A stretch of 64,000 nt of DNA, from positions 4,051,685 to 4,115,684 of the forward strand of contig NC_014012.1 of the NCBI RefSeq assembly GCF_000091325.1, given 5' to 3'. A program made the translations under genes and the position numbers. Source of the DNA: Shewanella violacea DSS12 (lineage in GTDB: Bacteria; Pseudomonadota; Gammaproteobacteria; Enterobacterales; Shewanellaceae). Below the pieces are notes generated by a model, which did not search any database, was not told where the DNA came from, and saw nothing but the letters and a program-made list of their open reading frames with translations. Of this stretch, positions 1 to 8,329 are shown piece after piece. How positions within the stretch are numbered: the first letter of the stretch is position 1; the number at the start of each line of letters is the position of its first letter.

Positions 1-337
1 GAAACAGTTCATTATAACTATCAAAAATCATCAAGATCAGAAACAGCCAACTCGCTTCTAGTAGCACAAGGTAAACCAGCAATACCCGGTTAGAAATCTC
101 ATCGGCCGAATACATTTTCATGATAACAGCCGCAAAAACAAAGGTGCATAACAGGGGGGACATGTACAAGATAGCAATATTTAAGGCGAGTACAGGAGAT
201 TCCCCGATCATGATATTGAATAAGATGGCGGCCAAGATGAGTACTGAGACTAATCCCGCCCAGATAGCACCTTTGAACAAATATATATGGATCTCTTTCT
301 CTAATTCCGTTTTGGATGAGGGCATAACTAAGTCCAT
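1..337 (-). CDS. Partial multi-pass membrane protein of unknown function
   Basis: This is the N-terminal 112 codons of a minus-strand gene whose 3' part lies beyond the left edge. The start at 337 is chosen because GAGG sits 7 bases before the ATG. A second in-frame ATG lies four codons later. The protein opens with a short charged stretch (about residues 1-18), then shows about four hydrophobic segments, around residues 19-38, 42-65, 78-95 and 96-110, with almost no charged residues inside them. I do not recognise a family. It is separated from ahpF by a terminator-like hairpin, so it is probably transcribed on its own. The open frame with membrane-like composition and a good ribosome binding site supports it being real. 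Confidence 0.6.
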   Translation of the reverse strand, partial: MDLVMPSSKTELEKEIHIYLFKGAIWAGLVSVLILAAILFNIMIGESPVLALNIAILYMSPLLCTFVFAAVIMKMYSADEISNRVLLVYLVLLEASWLFLILMIFDSYNELF

Positions 338-412
338 ATAGAAACCTCGTCTTGTGTTAAGTTAGGCTCAGATATGAGCTTATAGCCTTTACATAATAAG
401 ATTATAAGCGGT

Positions 413-450
413 AAAAAAACAACAGCCAGTATTTAACACTGGCTGTTTTC
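413..450 (-). terminator. Rho-independent terminator after ahpF
   Basis: A 10-bp stem (AACAGCCAGT paired with ACTGGCTGTT) is followed on the minus strand by a T-rich run. It lies just past the ahpF stop codon and should end the ahpC-ahpF transcript. Confidence 0.75.
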
Positions 451-476
451 ATTAAGACTAGATGTAAATTAGGCTG

Positions 477-2054
477 TTAAGCGGCGTTAGCTTGCTCGGG
501 TACGCTATGTCGAATTAAGTAATCGAAGGCCCCTAATGAGGCTGTCGCGCCACTGCCCATGGCGATGATTATCTGTTTATAAGGAGTGTTGGTCACATCC
601 CCCGCAGCAAATATGCCAGGAACCGATGTTTGACCACGCTCATCGACAATGATCTCGCCTCTAGGCGTTAGATCTACCACACCTTTAAGCCATTCAGTGT
701 TAGGCACCAAGCCAATCTGCACGAAGATACCGGCTAGCTCAACACTATGTTGCTCACCCGTGGCTCTATCTGTGTAGTTAAGCCCATTGACTCTTGACCC
801 ATCACCCAGTACTTGGGTGGTCATGGCTTGAGTGATTATGGTGATATTATTCATAGAGGCAGCCTTGCGCTGCAGCACATCATCGGCTCTAAGTTGAATA
901 TCAAATTCCAGTACGGTCACATGCTCAACGATATTGGCCAAGTCGATTGCCGCTTCGATACCTGAGTTACCACCGCCGATCACAGCGACACGCTTGCCTT
1001 TGAACAAGGGGCCATCACAATGTGGACAATAAGCTACACCCTTACCTCGATACTCTTGCTCGCCGGGAACATTCATCTCACGCCAGCGCGCACCGGTAGC
1101 CAGTAGTAAGGTCTGACTTTTTAATGTCGCACCATTTTCAAGCAGTAATTCATGATAAGGATTGGGTCCTTGGCTTGGAGTCAACTTAACACCGAGTTGA
1201 TTGTCCATCACGTCGACATCGTACTCACGTACATGGGACTCAAGATTAGCCACCAGCTTAGGTCCCTCAGTCGCCTTGACTGATATAAAATTCTCGATTG
1301 CTACGGTTTCAGCCACTTGGCCACCAAACTTATCGGCAACTACACCTGTATTTAGGCCTTTTCTCGCCGAGTAGATAGCAGCAGAAGCACCAGCGGGACC
1401 GCCGCCAACCACTAACATGTCGAACACATCTTTTTGAGCCAATTGCTCGGCCTGACGACCCGCAGCTCCCGTGTCTAACTTATTTAAAACCTCAGCTAAA
1501 CTGATGCGTCCCTGGGAAAATAATTTGCCATTAAGATATACCGAAGGCACAGCTAGAATATCTCGATCGAAAACTTCGGTCTGAAATAGAGCACCGTCTA
1601 TCATCACATTGGTAATTTTAGGATTAACTGCAGCCATCATATTCAAAGCCTGAACCACATCGGGGCAATTTTGGCAGCTTAGAGAAACATAGGTCTCAAA
1701 ATGATATTCGCCGGGTAACGCCTTTATCTGAGCGATGACACTATCATCTAACTTGAGTGGGTGACCGCCAGTATGTAACAAGGCCAATATTAACGAGGTA
1801 AATTCATGGCCCATGGGCAAACCAGCGAACGTTATACTTGTATCAGTTTCGGCACTTGTCACCTTCATCGATGGCATACGTTCACCTTGAACTTCTGACA
1901 CTGAGATTAATTCAGACAAACTATCGATATCTTGGGCCAGTGACTTAAGTTCCAGTGCCTTAGGGCTATCATCTGCAGACACGACAAGTTCAACTGGACG
2001 CTTGAGGTTTTGCAGATAGGTTTTCAGTTGATTTTTAAGATTCGTATCCAGCAT
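477..2054 (-). CDS. ahpF: Alkyl hydroperoxide reductase subunit F (NADH:peroxiredoxin reductase)
   Basis: A flavoprotein that passes electrons from NADH to the peroxiredoxin AhpC in the cytoplasm, so that AhpC can keep reducing organic peroxides and H2O2. The 525-residue product has the AhpF layout. The N-terminal tandem thioredoxin-like region carries a redox CQNC (Cys127/Cys130). It is followed by a thioredoxin-reductase-like module with an FAD-binding GGGPAG (217-222), an active-site CPHC (343-346) and an NADH-binding GGGNSG (about 360-365). The start at 2054 has AGGAG five bases upstream and gives the family length. An in-frame extension to 2204 adds 50 non-family residues and is rejected. 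It lies about 200 bases downstream of ahpC on the same strand, with a hairpin between them. Confidence 0.96.
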   Translation of the reverse strand: MLDTNLKNQLKTYLQNLKRPVELVVSADDSPKALELKSLAQDIDSLSELISVSEVQGERMPSMKVTSAETDTSITFAGLPMGHEFTSLILALLHTGGHPLKLDDSVIAQIKALPGEYHFETYVSLSCQNCPDVVQALNMMAAVNPKITNVMIDGALFQTEVFDRDILAVPSVYLNGKLFSQGRISLAEVLNKLDTGAAGRQAEQLAQKDVFDMLVVGGGPAGASAAIYSARKGLNTGVVADKFGGQVAETVAIENFISVKATEGPKLVANLESHVREYDVDVMDNQLGVKLTPSQGPNPYHELLLENGATLKSQTLLLATGARWREMNVPGEQEYRGKGVAYCPHCDGPLFKGKRVAVIGGGNSGIEAAIDLANIVEHVTVLEFDIQLRADDVLQRKAASMNNITIITQAMTTQVLGDGSRVNGLNYTDRATGEQHSVELAGIFVQIGLVPNTEWLKGVVDLTPRGEIIVDERGQTSVPGIFAAGDVTNTPYKQIIIAMGSGATASLGAFDYLIRHSVPEQANAA

Positions 2055-2076
2055 GATGACTCCTAGAGAAATAGAA

Positions 2077-2122
2077 TTTGTTTTATAAAAGTTGGTTTTA
2101 TAAATAATTGGTTTTATAAAAA
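2077..2122. repeat. Three near-tandem TTGGTTTTATAAA motifs
   Basis: In the leader between ahpC and ahpF the motif TTGGTTTTATAAA occurs twice exactly (2092-2104 and 2108-2120), and once more with one change at about 2078-2089. The spacing is 14-16 bases. Function is unknown; an AT-rich leader element or simple slippage are both possible. Confidence 0.6.
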
Positions 2123-2175
2123 TTAAGAATTTGCTAATCCGAGCCTGAAAGGGGGCGGATCGAATCAGCAAAGGA

Positions 2176-2223
2176 GATAAAACTAGGCTTAAGCGAGCTT
2201 TCACTTAAGTCCTGGTAGCCTAG
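2176..2223 (-). terminator. Hairpin with T-run between ahpC and ahpF (attenuator-like)
   Basis: On the minus strand CTAGGCT (2223-2217) can pair with AGCCTAG (2189-2183). Two internal CTTAAG blocks could form an inner stem, and TTTT follows. It lies 34 bases after the ahpC stop and before the ahpF leader. It could end most transcripts after ahpC while letting some read on into ahpF. This is inferred from sequence only. Confidence 0.5.
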
Positions 2224-2256
2224 AAGATAAGACTAAGCTACCGGATTTAAGTCAGT

Positions 2257-2826
2257 TTAGATTTTACCGACTAGGTCTAGAGATGGTGCTAGGGTATCTG
2301 CACCTGGCTGCCATGCAGCTGGACATACTTCACCGTCGTGAGTCGCTACATATTGAGCGGCTTGGATCTTACGAACCAGTTCAGCAGCGCTACGGCCTAT
2401 TCCTAGGTCATGAACTTCGCTAACCTTGATTTGACCTTCAGGGTTGATAACGAATGTGCCACGTAGTGCCAGACCATCTTCTTCAATCATCACACCGAAG
2501 TTACGTGTAATGGTACCAGTTGGGTCACCTATCATTGGGTACTGAATCTTCTTGATAGTATCTGAAGTATCGTGCCATGCCTTATGGGTGAAGTGAGTAT
2601 CGGTAGATACTGAGTAAACTTCAACGCCCATCTCTTGCAGCTTAGCGTAATGGTCTGCCATGTCACCAAGTTCAGTTGGACAGACGAAAGTGAAATCGGC
2701 TGGGTAGAAGAATACTACTGACCACTTGCCCAATAGGTCTTTCTCAGTAACTGGTACAAACTCGCCCTTATGGAAAGCGGTTGCAGAGAAAGGCTTGATT
2801 TCAGTATTGATGATAGATTGATTCAT
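2257..2826 (-). CDS. ahpC: Alkyl hydroperoxide reductase subunit C (typical 2-Cys peroxiredoxin)
   Basis: A cytoplasmic thiol peroxidase that reduces alkyl hydroperoxides, H2O2 and peroxynitrite, and is recycled by AhpF. The 189-residue protein has the peroxidatic motif PADFTFVCP with catalytic Cys49 and Thr46, and the resolving Cys168 in GEVCPAAW near the C-terminus. These match the bacterial AhpC family (E. coli AhpC is 187 residues). The start at 2826 has GGAG seven bases upstream. The longer frame to 2871 has no such support. The first gene of the ahpC-ahpF pair. Peroxide-responsive control by OxyR is expected from the family, and one imperfect half-site is visible upstream. Confidence 0.97.
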   Translation of the reverse strand: MNQSIINTEIKPFSATAFHKGEFVPVTEKDLLGKWSVVFFYPADFTFVCPTELGDMADHYAKLQEMGVEVYSVSTDTHFTHKAWHDTSDTIKKIQYPMIGDPTGTITRNFGVMIEEDGLALRGTFVINPEGQIKVSEVHDLGIGRSAAELVRKIQAAQYVATHDGEVCPAAWQPGADTLAPSLDLVGKI

Positions 2827-2930
2827 TGAATGCTCCGTAAATGGTAATAAAATCTTTGTCCTGACGTTCAAATGATTCGTCAGTTCGTTTTCGATGTGAT
2901 GATATTAACCAAGCAGACAAATTAAAGATA

Positions 2931-2945
2931 ACGGATAAAAGCTAT
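2931..2945 (-). promoter_or_regulatory. Weak OxyR-like half-site upstream of ahpC
   Basis: On the minus strand ATAGCTTTTATCCGT keeps 8 of the 10 defined positions of an OxyR ATAG-nt-nnn-an-CTAT half-site. The second half-site that OxyR normally needs is not convincing at the expected spacing. It is about 105 bases before the ahpC start. Confidence 0.25.
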
Positions 2946-3028
2946 CATCCTAATCGTTTTTCCAGAACCATTAGATTATGAGATCCAATATAGGAGTTAG
3001 ACCTATGAATAAGCCACGTATAATTAGG

Positions 3029-3772
3029 CTACTCCCACAGGTTAAATCGTGTCAGGGAGCGCCCTAAGGTAAAGTCGAGCTGCTGCGACAAAGAGTGAGC
3101 CTTAGACTTTAATCCAGCGCTACTGATCTCTCTTTTGACTTTCCCAGCGAAGACCACCCAGTTACCGCCTCCGGTCAGACATGCCCTCACCTCGCAAAAA
3201 TGCTTTTGCAGGTGACCCAATAACACACGGTTTTGGCTATGTTCCTTCCAACAGTTTAATACCAGATAGCCATCGGCTTTAATCAAACCAGCTGCATTGG
3301 CAATAAAAGCCTCTGATAACTGATTCTCATCGACACCATCTGCACCATAGATATCGCCAAAAATAACATCGGCCTTCTTATGATCCCCTTGCTCGAGAAA
3401 CAAATTGGCATCTTGATGGATGACCGACAGTTTTTTACCGATTGGCAGTTGAAAGTAACGTCTAGCTAACTCAATGACTTGAGCTCTTAGCTCCACCGCA
3501 GTCACTTTAATGCCAGTATCGAATTTACGCAGTGCATGGATTAAGCCGCCACCGCCTAAACCTAAGATGATGACTCTCTTTGGCTTGATAAAGAGCAGGA
3601 CTAACAGCATGGCCTGAATATAAGTATGCTGAGGAATATGAGGCTCAGACTTGAGTATCTTACTCTGCTCATCGTTATCGCCGAATGAAAGTACCCGCAT
3701 ATGCTTATCGTCTAAAACAATGAGTGGACCGTACTCATCTTGGCTTTCGTAGAGGACTTGTTCGTCTTGCAT
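3029..3772 (-). CDS. Spermidine synthase-like methyltransferase-fold protein
   Basis: 247 residues with the Rossmann fold shared by spermidine synthases and SAM methyltransferases. VIILGLGGGGLIHAL (about 67-81) is the nucleotide-binding glycine loop, followed by an acidic strand end (TAVEL, about 91-95) and a QDANLF segment. FGDIYGADGV fills the position of the aminopropyltransferase D-x-x-D region but lacks the usual YDVI-x-D-x-x-DP pattern, so true spermidine synthesis is doubtful. Many proteobacteria carry such solo polyamine-synthase-like proteins of unknown substrate. No strong ribosome binding site is visible before the ATG. It stands alone between ahpC and a hydrolase gene. Confidence 0.75.
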   Translation of the reverse strand: MQDEQVLYESQDEYGPLIVLDDKHMRVLSFGDNDEQSKILKSEPHIPQHTYIQAMLLVLLFIKPKRVIILGLGGGGLIHALRKFDTGIKVTAVELRAQVIELARRYFQLPIGKKLSVIHQDANLFLEQGDHKKADVIFGDIYGADGVDENQLSEAFIANAAGLIKADGYLVLNCWKEHSQNRVLLGHLQKHFCEVRACLTGGGNWVVFAGKVKREISSAGLKSKAHSLSQQLDFTLGRSLTRFNLWE

Positions 3773-3921
3773 TGATTTGTGATTTGGAGAGGGATTGGCC
3801 GAGCATTATACTAATTGCGAGACATGAAAGGAAAGCGCTCAAGCCGACACTTCCCCTATAAACATGAGATGAAGTGCCAGTTAACGCTGGTATCGAATGA
3901 ACAAGAAGGTTTTAGGTGGAA

Positions 3922-4659
3922 CTATCTTAAGAAACGATGAAAGAAATCGACTGCTTGACCATACATCTCCATGGCAAGTGCTGGATCATATCTATCTGCA
4001 CCATCGCGCATGAAGGCGTGTTCGGCATTGACTTCCAGCCAGGTGAAACTTCTCTTCGTGGCTTCCAGTTTAGCGTAGATAAGCTTACGTCCTTCGCCGG
4101 ATACATGGGGATCTTGCTTGCCCCACACCATAACCAGTTCACCTTGAATACCTTGGGTACGGCTCAGGGAGTCATTGCCAGGCTGGCAAGGAAGCGTGTT
4201 GGAGTGGATATCTGTTGCATAGAGACAGAATGCCGCCGAGACATCCGGGTTAAGTGCGGCGCGGTAGGCTAGATGCCCGCCGATACAGACCCCCATGCTG
4301 CCAACCTGACTGGTACAAAACTCCTGACTTCTGGCAAAACGAACCAGAGCTTCAACATCTGAGTCATGGGACTCTAGCGGCTTAGCAAACTTATCTTCAT
4401 TACCTTTATCTTTACCTGCATCATCATAAGCTAGAACTGTACCGATAGGATTCAGCTCATGAAAAACCTCAGGCACTAGTACCACGAAGCCATGGCCAGC
4501 CAAGATAGTCGCGGCTCTGGCTATAGGGGCCGTTTGCTGAAAAATTTCTGAATAAAAAATAATAGTAGCAAACACCCCATCCTCTTTCGGGCGATAAAGA
4601 TAAGTTCGCATCAAACCTGTACTGGTTGGAATATCATGAACTTCTTGTTTGACCATCAT
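3922..4659 (-). CDS. Dienelactone hydrolase family protein
   Basis: An alpha/beta hydrolase of the dienelactone hydrolase (carboxymethylenebutenolidase) family, 245 residues. The Cys-Asp-His triad typical of the family is visible: Cys125 in the nucleophile elbow GVCIGGH, Asp183 in WGKQDPH, and His214 in NAEHAF. No signal peptide, so cytoplasmic. There is no aromatic-degradation gene nearby, so the real substrate is unknown. Many chromosomal homologues act on small lactones or esters. Monocistronic by position, with about 120 bases to ldhA downstream. Confidence 0.85.
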   Translation of the reverse strand: MMVKQEVHDIPTSTGLMRTYLYRPKEDGVFATIIFYSEIFQQTAPIARAATILAGHGFVVLVPEVFHELNPIGTVLAYDDAGKDKGNEDKFAKPLESHDSDVEALVRFARSQEFCTSQVGSMGVCIGGHLAYRAALNPDVSAAFCLYATDIHSNTLPCQPGNDSLSRTQGIQGELVMVWGKQDPHVSGEGRKLIYAKLEATKRSFTWLEVNAEHAFMRDGADRYDPALAMEMYGQAVDFFHRFLR

Positions 4660-4741
4660 GGTGTTAGTTTCCTCTTGCTATCATTTGCTCAATTGACCAG
4701 CCAATAAACATGGCTGTCATGTGCCATTAATACTATTGAAG

Positions 4742-4799
4742 CTTAAAATGGTTATCTGGACTAAAAATAGTTATCCGGACTTAAAATAGTTCGTTGGGA
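4742..4799. repeat. Three degenerate ~19-bp copies of the ldhA 3' end
   Basis: Units begin at 4742, 4761 and 4780 and read approximately CTTAAAATAGTTATCTGGA. The unit at 4780-4799 is the actual end of ldhA (its last codons and stop on the minus strand). The other two lie just beyond the stop with a few substitutions each. Confidence 0.8.
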
Positions 4800-5770
4800 C
4801 AAGGTTCCCCATCGAGTAACTGACGCACATTGGTGAGACTGGTCAAGGCGATAGCTCCCAGAGCTTCGGCGGTTAGGAAAGCCTGATGCCCGGTGAAGAT
4901 GACATTATGACAAGCCGATAATCTCCTGAAGATATCGTCCTGAATGATCTCATTGGATTTATCTTCAAAAAATAGCTCCTTCTCATTTTCATATACATCT
5001 AAGCCTAGAGCACCAATCTGCCCTTTCTTTAACGCTTCCATGGCATCGCAGGCATCGAGCAAGCCACCTCGACTGGTATTGATCACCATGACACCCGCTT
5101 TCATCTTATTGAAACTAGATTTACATAATAGGTGATGATTATCATCGGTGAGAGGACAATGCAGCGTTATGATGTCACAGACAGGATACATCTCATCGAG
5201 AGACACATAGTCTACACCTAGGTCTAGCACAGACTGATTTGGGTATGGGTCATAAGCTATGACTTTACAGCCAAATCCAAGCAAGACATTAATTGTCGCT
5301 AAGCCTATCTTGCCAGTGCCTATCACACCAACAGTTCGACCATGCATGTTGAAGCCAACTAATCCCTCTAAAGAAAAATTGGCATCTCGAGTTCGCTGAT
5401 AAGCCTTATGCACCTTACGGTTAAGTGTCAACATCAAGGCTATGGTGTGCTCTGCCACTGACTCAGGAGAATAAGCTGGCACATTAACCACTTTAAGGCC
5501 TAATCTCTTTGCCGCAATTAGGTCCACATTATTGAAACCTGCACAGCGCATGACGATTATCTTAGTGCCATTCTTAGCCAGCTCGACTAACACCTCCTCA
5601 CACAGAGAGTCATTTACAAATGCACAGATAGCCTCGAAACCATGGGCCAACTTAACTGACTTCATACACAGTCGATAATCAAAATACTCGATGCAAGCAC
5701 CAAAAGCCTCATTGGTCTTATCGAAGTACTCCATGTCATAGTGCTTGGCACTAAAAAAACCTATCTTCAT
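4781..5770 (-). CDS. ldhA: Fermentative D-lactate dehydrogenase
   Basis: An NAD-dependent D-2-hydroxyacid dehydrogenase that reduces pyruvate to D-lactate during oxygen limitation, in the cytoplasm. At 329 residues it matches E. coli LdhA (329). It opens with MKIGFFSAKHYD. It has the NAD-binding GTGKIG (151-156), the substrate-binding Arg in MRCAGFNNVD (about 74-83), the VINTSRGGLLD segment, and catalytic His295 in FTGHQAF. The last 19 bases are duplicated twice just beyond the stop codon. ArcA, encoded at 20.3 kb, is a plausible redox regulator, but no operator was identified. Confidence 0.93.
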   Translation of the reverse strand: MKIGFFSAKHYDMEYFDKTNEAFGACIEYFDYRLCMKSVKLAHGFEAICAFVNDSLCEEVLVELAKNGTKIIVMRCAGFNNVDLIAAKRLGLKVVNVPAYSPESVAEHTIALMLTLNRKVHKAYQRTRDANFSLEGLVGFNMHGRTVGVIGTGKIGLATINVLLGFGCKVIAYDPYPNQSVLDLGVDYVSLDEMYPVCDIITLHCPLTDDNHHLLCKSSFNKMKAGVMVINTSRGGLLDACDAMEALKKGQIGALGLDVYENEKELFFEDKSNEIIQDDIFRRLSACHNVIFTGHQAFLTAEALGAIALTSLTNVRQLLDGEPCPNELF

Positions 5771-6395
5771 TTTATTTGCCTAAAAAATTCAATAATGAAA
5801 GTTTACCTCTTGTTTTAACATTAAGGTACATCTGGTTTCATTTAGCTGTGTAAGTTTTTAAATCGGCTAACTTCGACGCCCTGATAGAGTAAAGCAATCA
5901 TAGAATCCCCCCATGTTGCCTGGCTTCACAGCCTACACTTACTGATAAACTTGTGGTCCTTCAGTAGGAAGCTGGTACAGGTACAGGTACAGGTACAGGT
6001 ACAGGTACAGGTACAGGTACAGGTACAGGTACAGGTACAGGTACAGGTACAGGTACAGGTACAGGTACAGGTACAGGTACAGGTACAGGTACAGGAAATA
6101 GTATTCTTCTGCATCTTCGGCAAATAATTTATGATCAATGCCATGGCCTTAACACCCGTTACTCTGCTGATGTTATCGCTAAATAATCAGGGGTTGGCGC
6201 AGACTTATCCTATGATGAAAACCGATTATAAAGCCTATTATAAATAGCTTATTACAAAGCTTATTAACCCAGTAAAAATGAGGACTTGAAGCCCTTTTCA
6301 TTTCTTTCGTTAACGGCTAGCCTAGACAGCTAATCAAAAATGCCCTCTGTGTCGCCTCATATTGCCGACAGGTTTAAGGCATTTATCAAAAATAT
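5771..6395. other. 625-bp intergenic region dominated by a microsatellite
   Basis: Apart from the hexanucleotide array I see no convincing gene here. A minus-strand frame (5926-6144) is open only because the repeat reads Cys-Thr. A 34-codon plus-strand frame at 6143-6247 has a hydrophobic start but no ribosome binding site. The upstream region of ldhA must lie in the first part. Confidence 0.6.
5974..6093. repeat. Hexanucleotide microsatellite (GGTACA)20
   Basis: Exactly 20 uninterrupted copies of GGTACA (120 bp), followed by one partial unit (GG). Every unit contains the self-complementary GTAC. All six frames stay open, giving Gly-Thr, Val-Gln or Tyr-Arg on the plus strand and Cys-Thr in one frame of the minus strand. 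It lies between the divergent ldhA and methyltransferase genes. Perfect arrays of this length are expected to change copy number by slippage. Confidence 0.97.
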
Positions 6396-6968
6396 ATGGA
6401 CCAAGAATCGATGCAAGAAAAGAAGCTAAAGCTAGAGGCTGCGTCTAGATTAATCACCGAAAACCAAGTGATCGACCAGCTAGACATGGGTGAAGTATTA
6501 GATCTTGCCTGTGGAAGTGGCCGTAATGGTCTCTGGTTTGCCGATAAGGGCCATAAAGTCACCTTTATAGATAAGTCCATGGCGAATCTAAATGTACCTT
6601 CAGAACCTCACTCCGACTCTAAGCCAACAGATCACACCTATCTGACATGGGATTTGGAAGATGGATCGGCGCCAGAGCTAGAGTCAAACAAGTATGACCT
6701 AGTCTTAGTGTTCAATTACCTGCACCGCCCTCTTTTCTCACAGATTGCAGCCGCAGTAAAACCTGGTGGCTTGATTATTTATGAGACATTCATTCAAAAG
6801 CAAGCTCAAATTGGTCGACCGAAAAACCCAAAATTTCTCTTAAAATCCAATGAACTTAAAAGTGAATTTGAAAAATGGTCTGTGCTACATTATTTTGAGG
6901 GAGAAGTCATGAATGGTTTAAACCTGAGTTACAAGGCTCAGTTAATCGCCCGCAAACCCAGTTGCTAA
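6396..6968 (+). CDS. SAM-dependent methyltransferase (TehB-like class I)
   Basis: A 190-residue class I methyltransferase. VLDLACGSGRNGLWFA (about 34-49) is SAM-binding motif I, the kind seen in TehB and related thiol or metalloid methyltransferases. FIDKS follows as the acidic ribose-binding position, then YDLVLVFNYLHRPLF as motif IV, and VKPGGLIIYETF as motif VI. The substrate cannot be read from sequence. No strong Shine-Dalgarno is seen before the ATG at 6396, and an alternative ATG lies at 6411. The next gene begins 68 bases later on the same strand. Confidence 0.82.
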   Translation: MDQESMQEKKLKLEAASRLITENQVIDQLDMGEVLDLACGSGRNGLWFADKGHKVTFIDKSMANLNVPSEPHSDSKPTDHTYLTWDLEDGSAPELESNKYDLVLVFNYLHRPLFSQIAAAVKPGGLIIYETFIQKQAQIGRPKNPKFLLKSNELKSEFEKWSVLHYFEGEVMNGLNLSYKAQLIARKPSC

Positions 6969-7036
6969 TCTAGAATTGAAGTTGAGTCAGTAAATAAATC
7001 TGAAAAATAGGCTCAATATTACAAGGAAGATAGAAT

Positions 7037-7342
7037 ATGGTACTTAACTCAGAACAGTCTCGGCATATTGTTCCGCCCATGCTCACCGGGCTCATGGTAT
7101 TGTGGGCTCTCTTGAGCCAACTTCTATACAGTGATACGCATTTCTCACTCAGTCACGCGGTCAGCTTCTATCCTGTATTAGTATTGTTTCCCATGGTTGT
7201 ATTAGTTCACGGACACTTGATATGGCAAGCTAGGGGAATGGAACGTTTAGACCAAGCCGTATACGCCTTGATTCACTCACTACTTTCATTTGTGATTTGG
7301 ACGTTTTCATTAATGCACGTTAACGGCAACAGTTTCTCTTAA
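7037..7342 (+). CDS. Small inner-membrane protein of unknown function
   Basis: 101 residues with about three predicted membrane segments (around 15-31, 41-64 and 76-95) and a loop with Arg and Glu between the second and third. AAGGAAG lies upstream of the ATG at good distance, which supports expression. I do not recognise a family. It follows the methyltransferase by 68 bases and may be co-transcribed with it, but nothing in the sequence links their functions. Confidence 0.7.
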   Translation: MVLNSEQSRHIVPPMLTGLMVLWALLSQLLYSDTHFSLSHAVSFYPVLVLFPMVVLVHGHLIWQARGMERLDQAVYALIHSLLSFVIWTFSLMHVNGNSFS

Positions 7343-7637
7343 AGAGGAGATGATTACATTAACTTTTTTGTTTTTACTCCCTTGTACTCTTTGTAATTTT
7401 GTACTATCTGAGAAGCCCCCTTATAAAAACGAAAAAAAAGGTGTAATCAAAATGAAAACACCTATGTCTAAAAGGGGGAGATGACTATATCAATAACTAG
7501 TGACTCTTATAATTACGCAAACATACGTAGTTATGTTATCGGTATCATGCGTATTTTTAGAACCACTAATTAAAAATATGACTTTATCGCATCAAATCGA
7601 CAAAACTTCACTTCAAATTAATTAACTACAACCTTAA

Positions 7638-7871
7638 CTATTTATTTTGTTGTTGGCAGAATGGCATAGGTTCACATTGCCCCATAGGCACTACAATGAC
7701 ATCGTCATTACCTTTTTTCGAGTTGACCTTTTGTTCTAAAACATCAACTTTAGGCCCATTAATTACAGTGGACCCTTCATCAATCTTGTGTTGCGTAGCA
7801 TATACCGACCCACAAACAACACAGAGCAAAGCTGCATTAATTAAATTTGATATTATGAATTTACTCTTCAT
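7638..7871 (-). CDS. Small exported protein of unknown function
   Basis: 77 residues. Residues 1-25 form a typical Sec signal peptide: MKSK, a hydrophobic core, then VYA with probable cleavage after Ala25. The mature peptide of about 52 residues is polar and has two Cys residues (in GQCEPMPFCQQ) that could form a disulfide in the periplasm. I know of no family. It is flanked by about 300 and 460 bases without genes, in an AT-rich stretch beside the CadC-like regulator. The signal peptide is the main evidence that it is real. Confidence 0.6.
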   Translation of the reverse strand: MKSKFIISNLINAALLCVVCGSVYATQHKIDEGSTVINGPKVDVLEQKVNSKKGNDDVIVVPMGQCEPMPFCQQQNK

Positions 7872-8329
7872 TTTAAATAATCCCTATGACGATATACTAG
7901 ATGCAAAAATACAACGTTAATTTAAATTTCAGTTATTTTAAAAAGTAACAAACAAATGGCTACCAACAAAAACAGAACACCACTTAATTTGATAAAACAA
8001 TAATAGTAGGCAGGTTAATACCAGTGCATATAGCCAACCTAAACAATCATCACAACCGAATATAATATATTACCAGTTCTCTAACCCCTTTTTATAACCC
8101 ACGTATGGACCAGATACTCAGGTTATGGCTAAAGTGTACTAATAAAAATATTCCGATAGATTATTTTCAAGATGAAACCCAGGGTAAAGTTTAATCAAAA
8201 ATCGAGTTAACTAAATATTTACTGGATTAACCTGCCTGACAACAAAACTACTTCTTTTGATAGGGGTAAGACCATAATAATAAGATGATGAAAAAGTGAC
8301 CCGCATAATAATCAATAGCTTACAGAAAA
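7872..8329. other. 458-bp AT-rich intergenic region
   Basis: I see no open frame with coding character, no clear hairpin terminator and no tandem repeat here. It contains the upstream region of the small exported protein and the 3' flank of the membrane regulator gene. Confidence 0.5.

Noticed and set aside
477..2204. Longer AhpF with 50 extra N-terminal residues
   Set aside because: The extension lies in the AT-rich leader, has no family similarity, and the downstream ATG has a good ribosome binding site.
2827..2960. Full OxyR operator upstream of ahpC
   Set aside because: Only one half-site is reasonable. The second, at the required spacing, fits poorly.
5926..6144. A 72-residue Cys-Thr repeat protein on the minus strand
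   Set aside because: The frame is open only because the hexamer has no stop in any frame. Flanking codons show no coding character and there is no ribosome binding site.
6143..6247. A 34-codon plus-strand peptide with a signal-like start
   Set aside because: No ribosome binding site, very short, and nothing after the hydrophobic part.
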